In this document: piece by piece, positions 1 to 10,121 of the stretch
How positions within the stretch are numbered: position 1 is the stretch's first letter
Layout: the number at the start of each line of letters is the position of its first letter
From: Candidatus Nitrospira nitrosa
GTDB lineage: Bacteria > Nitrospirota > Nitrospiria > Nitrospirales > Nitrospiraceae
DNA: 64,000 nt
Direction: 5' to 3'
Assembly: GCF_001458735.1 (NCBI RefSeq)
Contig: NZ_CZQA01000012.1
Span: 62,001-126,000, forward strand
Position numbers and translations under genes: made by a program
Notes under the pieces: generated by a model
What the model saw: the letters and a program-made list of their open reading frames with translations, nothing else
Database searches by the model: none
What the model was told of the DNA's origin: nothing

Positions 1-561
1 CATGTCGTTCTCAAAGAAATACCGTTTTGCTAAATGGTCAAGGTCCATCTGTTGCAAGGTATCTGCATGAATTGCCAAATACCCGTTCTGCGGGTCGAAC
101 ACATGCCAATACCCGGAAGCCAGCTTCGTTAGGAACGTCAGCCCATAGTTTCCAATCAACCGTAATGCCGGCATCGCTTCCAACGCGCGATTGTTCAGGA
201 AGCGATTCCCTTTGGCATAGCTATATTGCTGCTCAATAATAGGATCCAACAGCAACGGGAGATACGTTGGATCCATCTGCCCATCACCATCCATTTTCAC
301 AACGATATCGACATCCTCCCGTAAGGCTCTCGTGAAGCCGCTGACCATCGCGCCGCCGACCCCCTGATTCACCGAGTGTCGCACCACCACCGTTCGAGCG
401 TCCTCCAGCATTTCCAACAACTGGGTGGTTCCGTCTGTTCCACAATCATCAACCAGCACCACTCGATCGACAAACTGCGGCAATGTCTTCACTACATCTT
501 CAATGTGATGAACCACGTTATACGCAGGAATCACCAGGCCGATACGACGATTCTTATACAT
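1..561 (-). CDS. Family 2 glycosyltransferase, 3' end cut by window edge
   Basis: The first 187 codons of a GT2 (GT-A fold) glycosyltransferase are read leftward from the ATG at 561, and the gene runs off the window. The N-terminus MYKNRRIGLVIPAYN, the VDDCGTDGT loop and the acidic VKMDGDGQMDP motif (the DxD-type metal and nucleotide-sugar site) identify the dolichol-phosphate-mannose-synthase-like subgroup. The fragment ends near the conserved YFFENDM stretch. It follows the GT39 gene by 9 bases and is probably the next gene of the exopolysaccharide operon. Enzymes of this group often make polyprenyl-phosphate sugars, which would suit the neighbouring GT39 membrane transferase, but the donor sugar cannot be read from the sequence. 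Confidence 0.9.
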   Translation of the reverse strand, partial: MYKNRRIGLVIPAYNVVHHIEDVVKTLPQFVDRVVLVDDCGTDGTTQLLEMLEDARTVVVRHSVNQGVGGAMVSGFTRALREDVDIVVKMDGDGQMDPTYLPLLLDPIIEQQYSYAKGNRFLNNRALEAMPALRLIGNYGLTFLTKLASGYWHVFDPQNGYLAIHADTLQQMDLDHLAKRYFFENDM

Positions 562-570
562 TGGTATCCT

Positions 571-2565
571 TTAATTCGGCGCCGTACTTTTTGGGGTAGG
601 ATCTCGCTCATCCACCCTCTCAGACGACGATACTCGGCGGTAAATAAGGATGCTGTAGGAGCTGTGCTCACGCAGCCAGGTATATCCACGAATGGCCTGC
701 GCTCCTGGTACATACCCGCCAAACACCGGGACCTTGGTGATTTCCTTAAGAACCTCATAGCGGCCACTGGAGACCAACTCCTCCATAAACCGCAAGTCCT
801 CCGGTGTCGGGGGAGGATAGGGAAACCAATCGGTATCTTGGTACCCTCTTCCCTGACGGGACAACTCAAGATGCTGGCGAACAACCTCGTACACGAGCCT
901 GGGAAGCAAAATGTAATCAGGATCTTCGTTGTACCGCACCAGTCGGTACCCCTCCAGCTGCTGGTCATCTGGTAAATACGGAGAGATATGGTCCACAATG
1001 ACGGAAGAACGGAGACCGACCATTGCACCGCGTGGCACGCTGGTCTGCACCCATGAGGCCGCTTGTTGGGGAATGTCCTGACCTGGACGAAAAAATTCCG
1101 CCCATGCGAGCGAATAGACGCTTGTAAAAAGGTAAATCCCTGCAAAAATCCAGGGTGCCATCCACTGGCTCTTATATTGCCGAGCCACAGTCCACAACCA
1201 CTCAAAGGCAAAACCTGCCGCCACGCAGAGAATCGGTGTCAATTCCAGAATATACCGGTTCACCTTCACTGAACTTCTCTCCAACATGACCCATAAAGGG
1301 AGAGCCGCGAGGAGTAACAACAGCAACTTCTTGTCACGGCGAACTACGGCTAACATCACCCCACAGAGCGCCAACACATACCCGGGCAATCCAAAGTTCT
1401 CAGGAAGGTAGGCGAGAAGATATGACGGAGCCGGTTTAGCCGCCGGAAACATCCCTCCGTCGGTGGAGGCATAGGCCTTGAGCGTCCATACGGCATACTT
1501 GGCAAAATTATTGAGATTGGCTGCCACCGGAAGAACGAAGGTCACGACTATGGCCAGACCTGCAGCACTCATTGGGATAAGCCATATCGCATGGCGATTA
1601 AACTGATGTATGGCCCATTTCCATGGATGACAACCTTGGAGGATCGGCACCACCAGCAAACAGCTGGCACAGACTGCCACAGCCGCGCCCCCCAGCAACC
1701 CGAGATGCAACAGCTTGATTATCGATGGAAGATGGTAGCTGAACGGATGGTCGTGCGGATGCCCATCGTAGATCCGCTGAGCGAGCGTCAACACAGACTC
1801 CTGTGCCACCAGTCCGATAACCAGCGTCATCCCGGCAAGCACCACTACTCCGACCAGCGTCGCGATCCAGATTGTTTTGATCGTCTGCCGCTCCGCATAC
1901 GCTCCGAGGTCGATCTTGAACTCCGGTGTCCGATTCGCGACTAATCCCACAAAGAGTAAGAGGAAAAGAAAGGCTGGAAAGTACTTCGTCGCGACAGCAA
2001 ACCCTAATAGCGCTCCGACCCAACACAAGGCCTCGATCGTAAGCCGTTGATAAGCTCGGAGGGCCCAATACATCGCAAGGCTGACGAACAGCGCCGAATA
2101 GACTTGCACGTTTCCGGTACTATTGACCGCAATCATGTTGACGGAAAATAGCCCCGCCCCAACCAAGCCGACACGCGCTCCCCAAAATCGTCCGATGAGA
2201 TAGACAACGGGGACCGTGGCCAAACTCGCCATGATCGTGATACCTCGACAAAACGCCCCCACATTGAAACTCTCAGGCATCAGGATCGCCCCAGGGAGTG
2301 ACAAGGCGCCGACTAGGATCGGCGCTACCGGAGGATAGAAGAATACGTCAAAATGAAGCAGGTTTCTCGCCTGAACGAGAGGCGTGATTTCATCCACAAA
2401 TGGAAAATCGCACGGTTCTACCGTCCCCGCTTGCCAATCAACCACGCGGTACAGCCTCAGGACAGCACCTATCATCACAAACAAGAGCACCAGCAGCGTA
2501 TCCCACCCCCACCAGCGAGAGAACACCCTCTGCATCGCTGACACCACATCGTCCTTCTCAGGCAT
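571..2565 (-). CDS. GT39-type polytopic membrane glycosyltransferase
   Basis: About 664 residues, with a hydrophobic N-terminal two thirds holding roughly ten membrane helices and a soluble C-terminal part. The layout fits the GT39/PMT_2 (ArnT-like) family, in which a lipid-linked sugar is transferred on the periplasmic side. The first outer loop carries an acidic pair in FPFVDEITPLVQARN, where this family has its catalytic Asp/Glu. The ATG at 2565 is preferred: it follows the TAG of the upstream glycosyltransferase by one base and has GGAG about ten bases ahead, whereas an in-frame start at 2589 would overlap that gene. Substrate unknown. The next gene (GT2) could supply its polyprenyl-phosphate-sugar donor, which is an inference from adjacency. 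Confidence 0.85.
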   Translation of the reverse strand: MPEKDDVVSAMQRVFSRWWGWDTLLVLLFVMIGAVLRLYRVVDWQAGTVEPCDFPFVDEITPLVQARNLLHFDVFFYPPVAPILVGALSLPGAILMPESFNVGAFCRGITIMASLATVPVVYLIGRFWGARVGLVGAGLFSVNMIAVNSTGNVQVYSALFVSLAMYWALRAYQRLTIEALCWVGALLGFAVATKYFPAFLFLLLFVGLVANRTPEFKIDLGAYAERQTIKTIWIATLVGVVVLAGMTLVIGLVAQESVLTLAQRIYDGHPHDHPFSYHLPSIIKLLHLGLLGGAAVAVCASCLLVVPILQGCHPWKWAIHQFNRHAIWLIPMSAAGLAIVVTFVLPVAANLNNFAKYAVWTLKAYASTDGGMFPAAKPAPSYLLAYLPENFGLPGYVLALCGVMLAVVRRDKKLLLLLLAALPLWVMLERSSVKVNRYILELTPILCVAAGFAFEWLWTVARQYKSQWMAPWIFAGIYLFTSVYSLAWAEFFRPGQDIPQQAASWVQTSVPRGAMVGLRSSVIVDHISPYLPDDQQLEGYRLVRYNEDPDYILLPRLVYEVVRQHLELSRQGRGYQDTDWFPYPPPTPEDLRFMEELVSSGRYEVLKEITKVPVFGGYVPGAQAIRGYTWLREHSSYSILIYRRVSSSERVDERDPTPKSTAPN

Positions 2566-2566
2566 G

Positions 2567-3658
2567 CTAGATACGCTCCATTGCAACATCTGTCCGGTCG
2601 TTTTTTGAGCCTGACACGAATAGCTGGTCGTACAGGGCGAGCAGCCGATCCCCTGTCTCGGACTGCTGATGAGGTCGACCGTCGAATCGACGCAGAGGAT
2701 GGCTCAGCAACCTGAGAATCGACTTCACGAACCCCGACAACTCGCCCGACGGAAACAACACCACCCCTTCTGGCCGAAACCCAACGTTACTTGCGACAAC
2801 CGGTATCCCCATCGACAGGGCCTCACGCACAGAGATCGAATCTCCATCGAACGAGGTTGGGCGAAGGAAAATATGGAGATGCTGCATTGTCGCCATGACG
2901 GCATCATGCGGAAGCCCTCCGGTGACGAGAATATGGTCTGGAAGAGGGCCGTACTGTTGTTCAACCTGCCCTCGGTGCGGCCCCATCAAGACGAGTCCTG
3001 CCTTCGGATGGTGGTCTCGGAGACTGGCAAGAGCGTCGATCATCAAGGGGATGCCGTACTCGGGATCACTACTCGCCGTCGCCCCTAACACCGGAGCATG
3101 ATCGTTCATGAACTGTCGCACGTGCGACGGTACCGTTTGATCGGAGGCGTCCCCCACACCCAAGAAGCCCGGCATGATCGAGATCCGGCTGTCTTGAGCC
3201 CCCATTTCCATCAATACCCTTCTTGCTGATTCATTACGACAAATCATATGGCCTGCCAACTTGATCGCTAAGCGAGCAATCCTCCCATCCGCAAACCCTG
3301 TGCGTGAGAGATAGTTCGCCGTATTTCCGGACCCAAGGACAAGAACCGTTCGTCGGCCGTTCAGCAGTCCTGCTGCTGCGCAGACCAGACAGGAGAGCCA
3401 ACTTTTTCGATTGTGCCCATTGGTCAACAGGTGAAGCAGATACCCCTGACGACTATACCGCGTGACTTGTTGAACAAAATGCCATTCGCTTGTGACAGGA
3501 CGACAGCCGTCGAGAGGTGTGGTTCGCCCCTCTCCAATGTTCAGCACCTCGCACTGGTACTCGTTGCTCGATGCCAGGTAGCGTTGCCATTGGCACAGCT
3601 GTACGGCCAATCCTCCGAACGGAGGGGGATACGGCCCAATCAGCAGAACTTTTCTCAT
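2567..3658 (-). CDS. Family 4-like glycosyltransferase
   Basis: A 363-residue GT-B fold glycosyltransferase. The N-terminus has the LLIGPYPPPFGGLAVQ glycine-rich loop typical of GT4 enzymes. The C-terminal half carries DSISVREALSMGIPVVASN followed by a second Glu in RPEGVV, the E-x7-E type donor-binding motif. Its ATG at 3658 overlaps the stop codon of the upstream asparagine synthetase as ATGA, so translation is probably coupled. It presumably adds one sugar of the exopolysaccharide repeat unit on the cytoplasmic face of the membrane. Donor and acceptor cannot be assigned. Confidence 0.85.
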   Translation of the reverse strand: MRKVLLIGPYPPPFGGLAVQLCQWQRYLASSNEYQCEVLNIGEGRTTPLDGCRPVTSEWHFVQQVTRYSRQGYLLHLLTNGHNRKSWLSCLVCAAAGLLNGRRTVLVLGSGNTANYLSRTGFADGRIARLAIKLAGHMICRNESARRVLMEMGAQDSRISIMPGFLGVGDASDQTVPSHVRQFMNDHAPVLGATASSDPEYGIPLMIDALASLRDHHPKAGLVLMGPHRGQVEQQYGPLPDHILVTGGLPHDAVMATMQHLHIFLRPTSFDGDSISVREALSMGIPVVASNVGFRPEGVVLFPSGELSGFVKSILRLLSHPLRRFDGRPHQQSETGDRLLALYDQLFVSGSKNDRTDVAMERI

Positions 3659-5535
3659 GAGGTAACAGGGTCCAGATACTCCTGATGCCAGAGTTCAAGC
3701 ATGAACAATTGCCAGAGCTGATGCGAATAGTCCGCTCGCTGATGAAGATGAGCGCTCCACAAATCCTTGAGAGCCTGTCCATGAAAGAGTCCACGCTGGA
3801 TAGCCCGCTGGCTCAATACCGTGTCCTCGACCATTGGACGAAGTGGTCCACGCAACCATCCTGCCAACGGCATGGTAAATCCTTGTTTTTTCCGATTGAG
3901 CACGCTATTTGGAACCTGTCCTTGTAAGCTTTGTCGCAGAAGATACTTGGTCGTATGCCCGCTCAATTTCATGGCAGACGGCAACGTCGCGCTGAGCTCG
4001 ACAAGCTTATGGTCGAGCAGTGGGGCCCGAACTTCGAGTGCATGAGCCATGCTCATCCGGTCGACCTTGACCAGAATATCGTCGACCAGGTACGTCTTCA
4101 TATCGACGTACAGGGCCTTGTCCAAAGGATCGCTTGCCGTACACTGGTCATAGAGACGTGTGAACAGGTTATCAATCTCAAACCGCCGGCAGTGTTCCGC
4201 ACAGTCCGTCGAATACACTCGGCGCTTTAATTCGGCCCCAAACAAAATATCGGTATGCGGCTTGGCGCAGGCGACGCCTGGGCTCATACCCAGCCGTGCG
4301 AGGATCTTTTGCCCTTTGAACGGAGGCAACAGATGCGCGACTCGACTCACCGCCTGGCATCCCGCTGGTCCAAGGTATTTCCTCAGTACCCCGTCGATAC
4401 GATGCAGATAGTGACGGGCATAGCCGGCAAATACCTCATCCCCTCCATCCCCTGAGAGGGCCACCGTGACGTGGCGTCGGGCCATTTCGGATACATAGTA
4501 AGTGGGGACTGCCGAAGAGTCGGCAAACGGCTCATCGAACAATCGCGTCAACTTCCCCACAATATCTTCGACCCGAGGAACAATTGTGTGCTCATGATGC
4601 GCACACTGTAGAAACTCTGCGACTTCTTTTGCGTACTCCAACTCGTTCTCGTCATGTCCATCAAACCCGACGGAACAGGTAAGAACCGGCCTCGACACTT
4701 GATCCGCCATATGCCGTACGACCAGCGATGAATCGATGCCCCCACTCAAGAAGGCTCCGAGTGGAACATCACTCCGTAGACGGATCCGAACAGCCTCCCG
4801 AATCGTGGCTTCTAGCTCTTCTAACGCCGCGCGTTCGCTCAACTCTGTGCGGGCCTGAAAGACCAGATCCCAATATTGCGTAAGCTCAATCTTGTCATCG
4901 CACCAGGTTAGGAGATGGCCGGCCGGAAGTTTCTGTATCCCCTGAAACATACTCATCGGACTCGGCACATAGAGGAGACTCATATACGCATCGAACGCCT
5001 CGTAGTTCAGGGTTCGTGGGACGTTTGAGTCTTCCAAAATAGCCTTGATTTCCGAGGCGAACACAATGCCATGATTGGGAACCACCGCGTAATAGAGCGG
5101 CTTCTTTCCCAGTCGGTCTCGCACCAACACTAATCGCCGGCAACGCGTATCCCAGAGCGCAATGGCAAACATACCGCGGAGGTGTTCAATAAACCTCTCT
5201 CCGTACTCTTCATAGAGATGAACGATCACCTCCGTATCAGACCTGGTCCGGAATCGATGCCCCTTCTGTTCGAGCTGCTTACGCAGCTCCACATAGTTAT
5301 AGATCTCTCCATTCAAGACGACCCAAATGGTCTCGTCTTCATTCCCCAAGGGCTGATGCCCTGACATCACATCGATGACCGATAGACGACGATGTCCTAG
5401 CGCGATCGGACCTTGGATGAAATATCCGGCGTCATCGGGTCCCCGATGCGCAATCTTGTTACACATAGCGGCCAGCAACGCGTGCGTCGGAAATGCAGCG
5501 GGGTGAAATCCCAACTTTCCAGCTATGCCACACAT
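3655..5535 (-). CDS. Asparagine-synthetase-type glutamine amidotransferase
   Basis: 626 residues, full length for AsnB-type enzymes. After Met removal the N-terminal nucleophile Cys is exposed (MCGIAGKLG). The class II glutaminase domain carries RGPDDAG and LNGEIYNY. The synthetase domain begins near residue 220 and has an intact PP-loop, FLSGGIDSS, and later SGDGGDEVFAGY. It strongly resembles the amidotransferases found in exosortase-A-associated polysaccharide loci, although no exosortase gene is visible here. In that setting the enzyme probably amidates a uronic acid or a similar carboxyl group of the polymer rather than making free asparagine; this is inferred from context. It lies 22 bases after a GT4 gene and overlaps the next one. 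Confidence 0.9.
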   Translation of the reverse strand: MCGIAGKLGFHPAAFPTHALLAAMCNKIAHRGPDDAGYFIQGPIALGHRRLSVIDVMSGHQPLGNEDETIWVVLNGEIYNYVELRKQLEQKGHRFRTRSDTEVIVHLYEEYGERFIEHLRGMFAIALWDTRCRRLVLVRDRLGKKPLYYAVVPNHGIVFASEIKAILEDSNVPRTLNYEAFDAYMSLLYVPSPMSMFQGIQKLPAGHLLTWCDDKIELTQYWDLVFQARTELSERAALEELEATIREAVRIRLRSDVPLGAFLSGGIDSSLVVRHMADQVSRPVLTCSVGFDGHDENELEYAKEVAEFLQCAHHEHTIVPRVEDIVGKLTRLFDEPFADSSAVPTYYVSEMARRHVTVALSGDGGDEVFAGYARHYLHRIDGVLRKYLGPAGCQAVSRVAHLLPPFKGQKILARLGMSPGVACAKPHTDILFGAELKRRVYSTDCAEHCRRFEIDNLFTRLYDQCTASDPLDKALYVDMKTYLVDDILVKVDRMSMAHALEVRAPLLDHKLVELSATLPSAMKLSGHTTKYLLRQSLQGQVPNSVLNRKKQGFTMPLAGWLRGPLRPMVEDTVLSQRAIQRGLFHGQALKDLWSAHLHQRADYSHQLWQLFMLELWHQEYLDPVTS

Positions 5536-5557
5536 GATTGCGTTACACTTCCCTGTC

Positions 5558-6688
5558 TCATGAAGAGTGAATCATCGATTTCGCGCGTAGCATTTCATAG
5601 AGGGCCTCATACTGCCTGGCCATATGCCGGGTGGTGAAACAGGTCGCAATCCTCCATCGCCCAGCCTCTCCCATCTTTCTCCGTAGTTCCTTGTCCCGAC
5701 AGAGCATCTCGATCTTGGACGCGAGCGCCCCGACGTTGTTCGTCGGCACAACAAATCCGGTTTCCCCCTCAACCACCAAGTCACGAGTTCCACCACTATC
5801 AGTCGCCACGACGGGCAAGGACGCGGCCATCGCCTCCATCACCGCATTTGGAAAACCTTCATTTGAGATCGACGGCAGAACCACCCCATCGATTGCGGTC
5901 AAGAACGCCGGAACGTTTTGAACCTCTCCAACCAATTCAACTGTTTGCTCCAAACGCAATCGTCTGATGGTCGTTTCAATCGCTCCTCTCATCGGACCTT
6001 CACCGGCAATGAGGAACCGAGACTCAGGGTGCTGTGCGGCTATCCTCGCAACCGCCTCAAGAAATATCTGATGCCCCTTTTCAGGTCGAAGATTAGCGAT
6101 GACTGCGAACTGAACAAGCTTCTCATTTCGTTGGCACCGTGATTGCGTAACAGCGTTGTCAAAGACTTCTAGATCCAAGCCATTCGGGATTGCCCACACA
6201 GAAGGAGGCGGAAGCTGTTCATCCTTGATCAGTAGGTCTCGGATTGAGCCTGCATTGGCGACGACTCCCTTCGCCAATCGGTACACCCATCGCTGAATCC
6301 GCCGCTGCATGGGAGTCTTAAGCGTTGATTCTTCACGCCGTGCACCAAGAACAATCGGCACTTGCGCCATCCGTGCCACGGGGATAGCGAAGAGATTTGA
6401 ATAGAAATCAAAACATTGCACCACATCAATCTGCTCGCGCCGAAGATACCGATAGAACCGAACCGCAGACTCCACAAAGGATGCATCCTTAAAGCTCACG
6501 AGGGGATAGACCTGTACATCCTCCACGTGACAGGGCAACAGCGCCTGGAGCGGCCCATCCGTGCTCGCAGTCGCTAAGCGAGCATCGTATTTCGAACGGT
6601 CCAGGTTTCTGAACAGTTCCAATGCCTGACGCTCTGATCCTCCTCGCCGAAAACTGTTGGCGAAGACAAGCACTCGCAATCGTCCCAT
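5558..6688 (-). CDS. Family 4 glycosyltransferase
   Basis: A 376-residue GT4 enzyme. The N-terminal domain starts RVLVFANSFRRGGSERQ, the usual acceptor-side loop. The C-terminal nucleotide-sugar domain has IANLRPEKGHQIFLEA, FLIAGEGP, and EGFPNAVMEAMAASLPVVA with GGTRDLVVEGETGFVVP, which is the complete GT4 signature with both glutamates. There is no signal peptide or membrane segment, so it acts in the cytosol or on the inner face of the membrane. It sits between two asparagine synthetases in the same orientation. Sugar specificity unknown. Confidence 0.9.
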   Translation of the reverse strand: MGRLRVLVFANSFRRGGSERQALELFRNLDRSKYDARLATASTDGPLQALLPCHVEDVQVYPLVSFKDASFVESAVRFYRYLRREQIDVVQCFDFYSNLFAIPVARMAQVPIVLGARREESTLKTPMQRRIQRWVYRLAKGVVANAGSIRDLLIKDEQLPPPSVWAIPNGLDLEVFDNAVTQSRCQRNEKLVQFAVIANLRPEKGHQIFLEAVARIAAQHPESRFLIAGEGPMRGAIETTIRRLRLEQTVELVGEVQNVPAFLTAIDGVVLPSISNEGFPNAVMEAMAASLPVVATDSGGTRDLVVEGETGFVVPTNNVGALASKIEMLCRDKELRRKMGEAGRWRIATCFTTRHMARQYEALYEMLRAKSMIHSS

Positions 6689-6723
6689 ACCCTATCCTAC
6701 GGTCTCCAATCGTCACTGAGACG

Positions 6724-8616
6724 CTAGCCAACGGGTTGAACGTTCGAACGCGTGAGATAGAGTCGGCACCACACTTCGAGTATCAGCAGCAGCCAAATGG
6801 TGTGCGCATACTCGGAACGACCTGACTCGTACCGCGCCACGAGATCCTCGAGCCCATTGAAATTAAAAAGCCCCCGTTGTTTCGCTTGGTGATCGAACAA
6901 CACGCTTCTCACATAGTCACGCAGGTCACCTTTAAACCAATACGCAAGTGGAACCCCAAACCCTTGCTTCTTACGATAGATAATGGCCTTAGGAAGATAG
7001 CGCTCCGCCACTCGTTTCAGGAGATATTTCCCTGAGCCGTTCCGAATTCGAAACTCCATCGGGAGGCGCATTGCGAACTCGACGAGCTTATGGTCAAGCA
7101 GCGGCTCTCGGGCCTCAATGGAGTGCGCCATACTCATCCGGTCCACCTTCGTCATGATGTCGGCGGGTAAGTAGCACTGCCCATCGACATACTGCAGTTG
7201 AGCAAGCCACGGCTGGTTTGCAACCATCGCAAAGTGGTGGAACAATTGATCACCGCCGGACGACACTCTGAGGGTTTCGACGATATCCGGCGCCAGAAGT
7301 CTGTAGGCAAGCGTCTCGGGCGTATACGTCACAGCCTCTCGATATTGATCGGGTCCTGAAAGAGCCATGTTCTGAAGAAACCGCTTTCCTGTTGCGCCAT
7401 CCTGGAGCTGCGTGCCAACCCAACCGCAAGCTTGGCGCAAAACAGTGGGAATCCGTGCTCGACGCTGTTGCCGCAAGGCCACGTGATACCTGTCGTACCC
7501 CGCGAACAGCTCATCACCGCCATCACCGCTTAATGCAACCTTGACTGATTGCGCCGCCATCTGACAGAGGAAGTACATGGGAAGAGCGGACACATCGCCA
7601 AACGGCTCATCAAAATGCGAGACCAAGCGCTCAATCACGTCACAGTTTTGAGGCTCGACGACGAATTCTTGATGGTCGGTCCCCAGATGCATTGCCATCT
7701 GCCTCGCAAAGGGCAGTTCGTTATACGCCGATTCAGAAAAACCGATGGAAAAGGTTTTCACCGGACGGGAGGTGTGACGCGCCATCAATGCGGCAACGAG
7801 ACTGGAGTCTAGCCCCCCACTGAGAAACGCCCCCACCGGCACATCACTGACCATGCGTAATTTCACGGCCTCTTCCAGCAACTGTTCGAGCCTGGCAAGC
7901 GCTTCAGGCTCCGGCAATGCCGTCGGTTCAGCTGGGTGAGGTCTCAATCCATGCCAGTAGCACTCAAGAGAAAGAGTCCCGTTTTTGAGGACCAAATAGT
8001 GCGCGGGTGGCAACTTCTTGATACGTGTGAAAATTGTCTGTGGGTCTGGAATGTAGGAATACCGTAGAAACGTCTCTATCGCGGTGACGTCGACGGAGGC
8101 ATCCACCTCAGGGTGGGCCAACAACGTCTTCAGCTCAGACCCAAAGACGAGTCGCGCTTCATCCCAATAGTAATAGAGCGGTTTCACACCAAGACGGTCC
8201 CGAGCAAGAAAAAGGGAAGACTGAACTTGATCCCAAATAGCAAAGGCAAACATCCCTCTCAACCGATCAAGACACCGTTCTCCGAGCTCCTCGTAGAGAT
8301 GGACGATGACTTCAGTGTCGGAAGCGGTTCTCAATCGGTGGCCGCGCTGCAGAAGCCATTGAGCTAGTTCTTGATAGTTGTAGATCTCTCCGTTCTGGAC
8401 GATCCACACCGTTTCCGTCTCATTGGCGATCGGCTGGTGACCTGTATGGAGGTCGATGATGCTGAGGCGACGCATTGCCAAACCAGTCTGACCATGCGTG
8501 TAAATTCCCTGGTCGTCCGGCCCTCTATGAATAATCGTCCCGCACATATCCGCCAGAATAACGGGATCCGCGTGCTCTGATGGACTCACATGGCTGTATC
8601 CGACAATTCCACACAT
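6724..8616 (-). CDS. Asparagine synthase (glutamine-hydrolysing), second copy
   Basis: About 630 residues. The ATG at 8616 is chosen because it gives MCGIVGYS, placing the nucleophile Cys at position 2; a GTG two codons upstream would bury it. Glutaminase motifs RGPDDQG and NGEIYNYQ and the synthetase PP-loop FLSGGLDSS are intact, as is SGDGGDELFAGYDRY. It is clearly homologous to the enzyme at 3655-5535 over its whole length, but the two are diverged, so this is not a recent duplication. It may make asparagine or amidate a polymer component. Its place between a GT4 and the polymerase favours polysaccharide modification. Confidence 0.9.
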   Translation of the reverse strand: MCGIVGYSHVSPSEHADPVILADMCGTIIHRGPDDQGIYTHGQTGLAMRRLSIIDLHTGHQPIANETETVWIVQNGEIYNYQELAQWLLQRGHRLRTASDTEVIVHLYEELGERCLDRLRGMFAFAIWDQVQSSLFLARDRLGVKPLYYYWDEARLVFGSELKTLLAHPEVDASVDVTAIETFLRYSYIPDPQTIFTRIKKLPPAHYLVLKNGTLSLECYWHGLRPHPAEPTALPEPEALARLEQLLEEAVKLRMVSDVPVGAFLSGGLDSSLVAALMARHTSRPVKTFSIGFSESAYNELPFARQMAMHLGTDHQEFVVEPQNCDVIERLVSHFDEPFGDVSALPMYFLCQMAAQSVKVALSGDGGDELFAGYDRYHVALRQQRRARIPTVLRQACGWVGTQLQDGATGKRFLQNMALSGPDQYREAVTYTPETLAYRLLAPDIVETLRVSSGGDQLFHHFAMVANQPWLAQLQYVDGQCYLPADIMTKVDRMSMAHSIEAREPLLDHKLVEFAMRLPMEFRIRNGSGKYLLKRVAERYLPKAIIYRKKQGFGVPLAYWFKGDLRDYVRSVLFDHQAKQRGLFNFNGLEDLVARYESGRSEYAHTIWLLLILEVWCRLYLTRSNVQPVG

Positions 8617-8783
8617 GGTCACAGTTTCCTAAGACAATCTCGACCGATTCTCTCTTGGTCAAACCACCGGCAATGACCTGCTGAAAGTGTATTCCGGTTG
8701 CTGGACAGGCGTGACAGGCAGCGAATGGATGGAAACGATGCTGTCTTCGGACAGCAACTCACAGGGTGGGTATCCGAGGACAA

Positions 8784-10115
8784 TCAACCGAACTCGGCGC
8801 GGCCAGCTTCCAGTTCCATGGCACGGTCAACTCGAAGTGCCAGCTGCTGGCACGCGATAACTAATCCGGCAACGATGTACAAGTAAAAATGGAACGCCAC
8901 AGGATGGAACATCCCCGCCGTGACAAACGCCACCATCGCCCCTCCGGCGGCTTGCGCGAGAGCTGAAAGCTCCGGCACCTGCTCATATCCGAGCCGTATC
9001 TCCTTCATGGAACTGATCAAGCGATAGAGCAACCAGAGCAATACAGCAAGCCCCGGAATCCCGATCTCCGTTCCCAACTCGAGGTAGACATTGTGGACCC
9101 CTTCCCACCCATAGCCTGTCTCGTGAAGCAAGACATTATTCATGTGCAGCCCAACCCCAAGCGGATGCAGCAACATGCCCTGAGCCGTCCCAACCATCAG
9201 ATTCCATCGTGCATTCGAAGATCCCGTCTGATCTTTTGACATGTCCCCGATGGATGCCACTCTATCCCCATACCCGCTAGGCCCCGCAACAGCTAATACC
9301 AGTCCACATACCAGCACCACCGCACAGGTCTTCACGAACACTCCCGTCCCCTTGCGCTTTCCGACGACCCAAGCGGTCCACAACACAATGGCGACCAGAG
9401 TCAGAAATCCGCCACGAGAAAAACTAGTGATAATTCCACCCAGGTCGATGCCGATCAACAGAACAACCAGTACGCGCTGTCTCATGCTCCTCGCTGTCTC
9501 GTAGAGGTAGAAGAGAAATGGAAGGGAAAGGTTGAGGACGAGAGCGAGATCATTTGGATTTCCGGCGATGCTGGACGCACCGCCCAACACCCGCCCATAC
9601 TTCCAGACCTCGCCAGCGACATAATGCTTCGTCCCTTGGAAGGCGTTAAAGGCCGCGAAGACTGACATCGCCCAGACAAGGATTCGATAACGTCGAAAAG
9701 ACGTCAGCACGTTTGCGACCAAGAAGAAGATGATAATGGACTTGGAATATTGATCGATTAAATACTGCAGGCTTCCCCCGGGCCACAGTGAGAACGGGAT
9801 AGAGATTAAGGCAATGCCGATGAGAATCAGCATCAAGCGCACTTCCCGACTCATGAACGTCCACCCGGCGCCGTTTCGCCACACCCAGGTCACATACGCG
9901 ACCACGGCCAAAGCGGCTGAAACCTTTGCGAGATGGAGCGGCTCAAGGACTGGAAAGATTACTTGTGGGGCTATATAAATAACGAATATCAGCAGCAACA
10001 GAGCTCCGAACGCCAGCGGAGAACCTTCATCTTCAAACTCAGGTTCGAAAGCATTCCTTGAAACCTCTCCGTGAGGCTCGGACAAGGCCCAGAGATTTGA
10101 AGAAGCCGTCGCCAT
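8784..10115 (-). CDS. O-antigen ligase / Wzy-type polymerase family membrane protein
   Basis: 443 residues with about ten to twelve predicted membrane helices. A large outer loop holds GSSNARWNLMVGTAQGMLLHPLGVGLHMNN and GVHNVYLELGTEIGIPGLAVLLW, which is the Wzy_C (PF04932) signature with the conserved Arg and the H-N pair. Members polymerise repeat units or ligate glycans on the outer face of the inner membrane. In a locus with Wzx and Wzc homologues, polymerisation of the exopolysaccharide is the likelier role. It begins 6 bases after the upstream deacetylase-like gene. The 160 bases after its stop hold no gene. Confidence 0.88.
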   Translation of the reverse strand: MATASSNLWALSEPHGEVSRNAFEPEFEDEGSPLAFGALLLLIFVIYIAPQVIFPVLEPLHLAKVSAALAVVAYVTWVWRNGAGWTFMSREVRLMLILIGIALISIPFSLWPGGSLQYLIDQYSKSIIIFFLVANVLTSFRRYRILVWAMSVFAAFNAFQGTKHYVAGEVWKYGRVLGGASSIAGNPNDLALVLNLSLPFLFYLYETARSMRQRVLVVLLIGIDLGGIITSFSRGGFLTLVAIVLWTAWVVGKRKGTGVFVKTCAVVLVCGLVLAVAGPSGYGDRVASIGDMSKDQTGSSNARWNLMVGTAQGMLLHPLGVGLHMNNVLLHETGYGWEGVHNVYLELGTEIGIPGLAVLLWLLYRLISSMKEIRLGYEQVPELSALAQAAGGAMVAFVTAGMFHPVAFHFYLYIVAGLVIACQQLALRVDRAMELEAGRAEFG

Positions 10116-10121
10116 GGGATT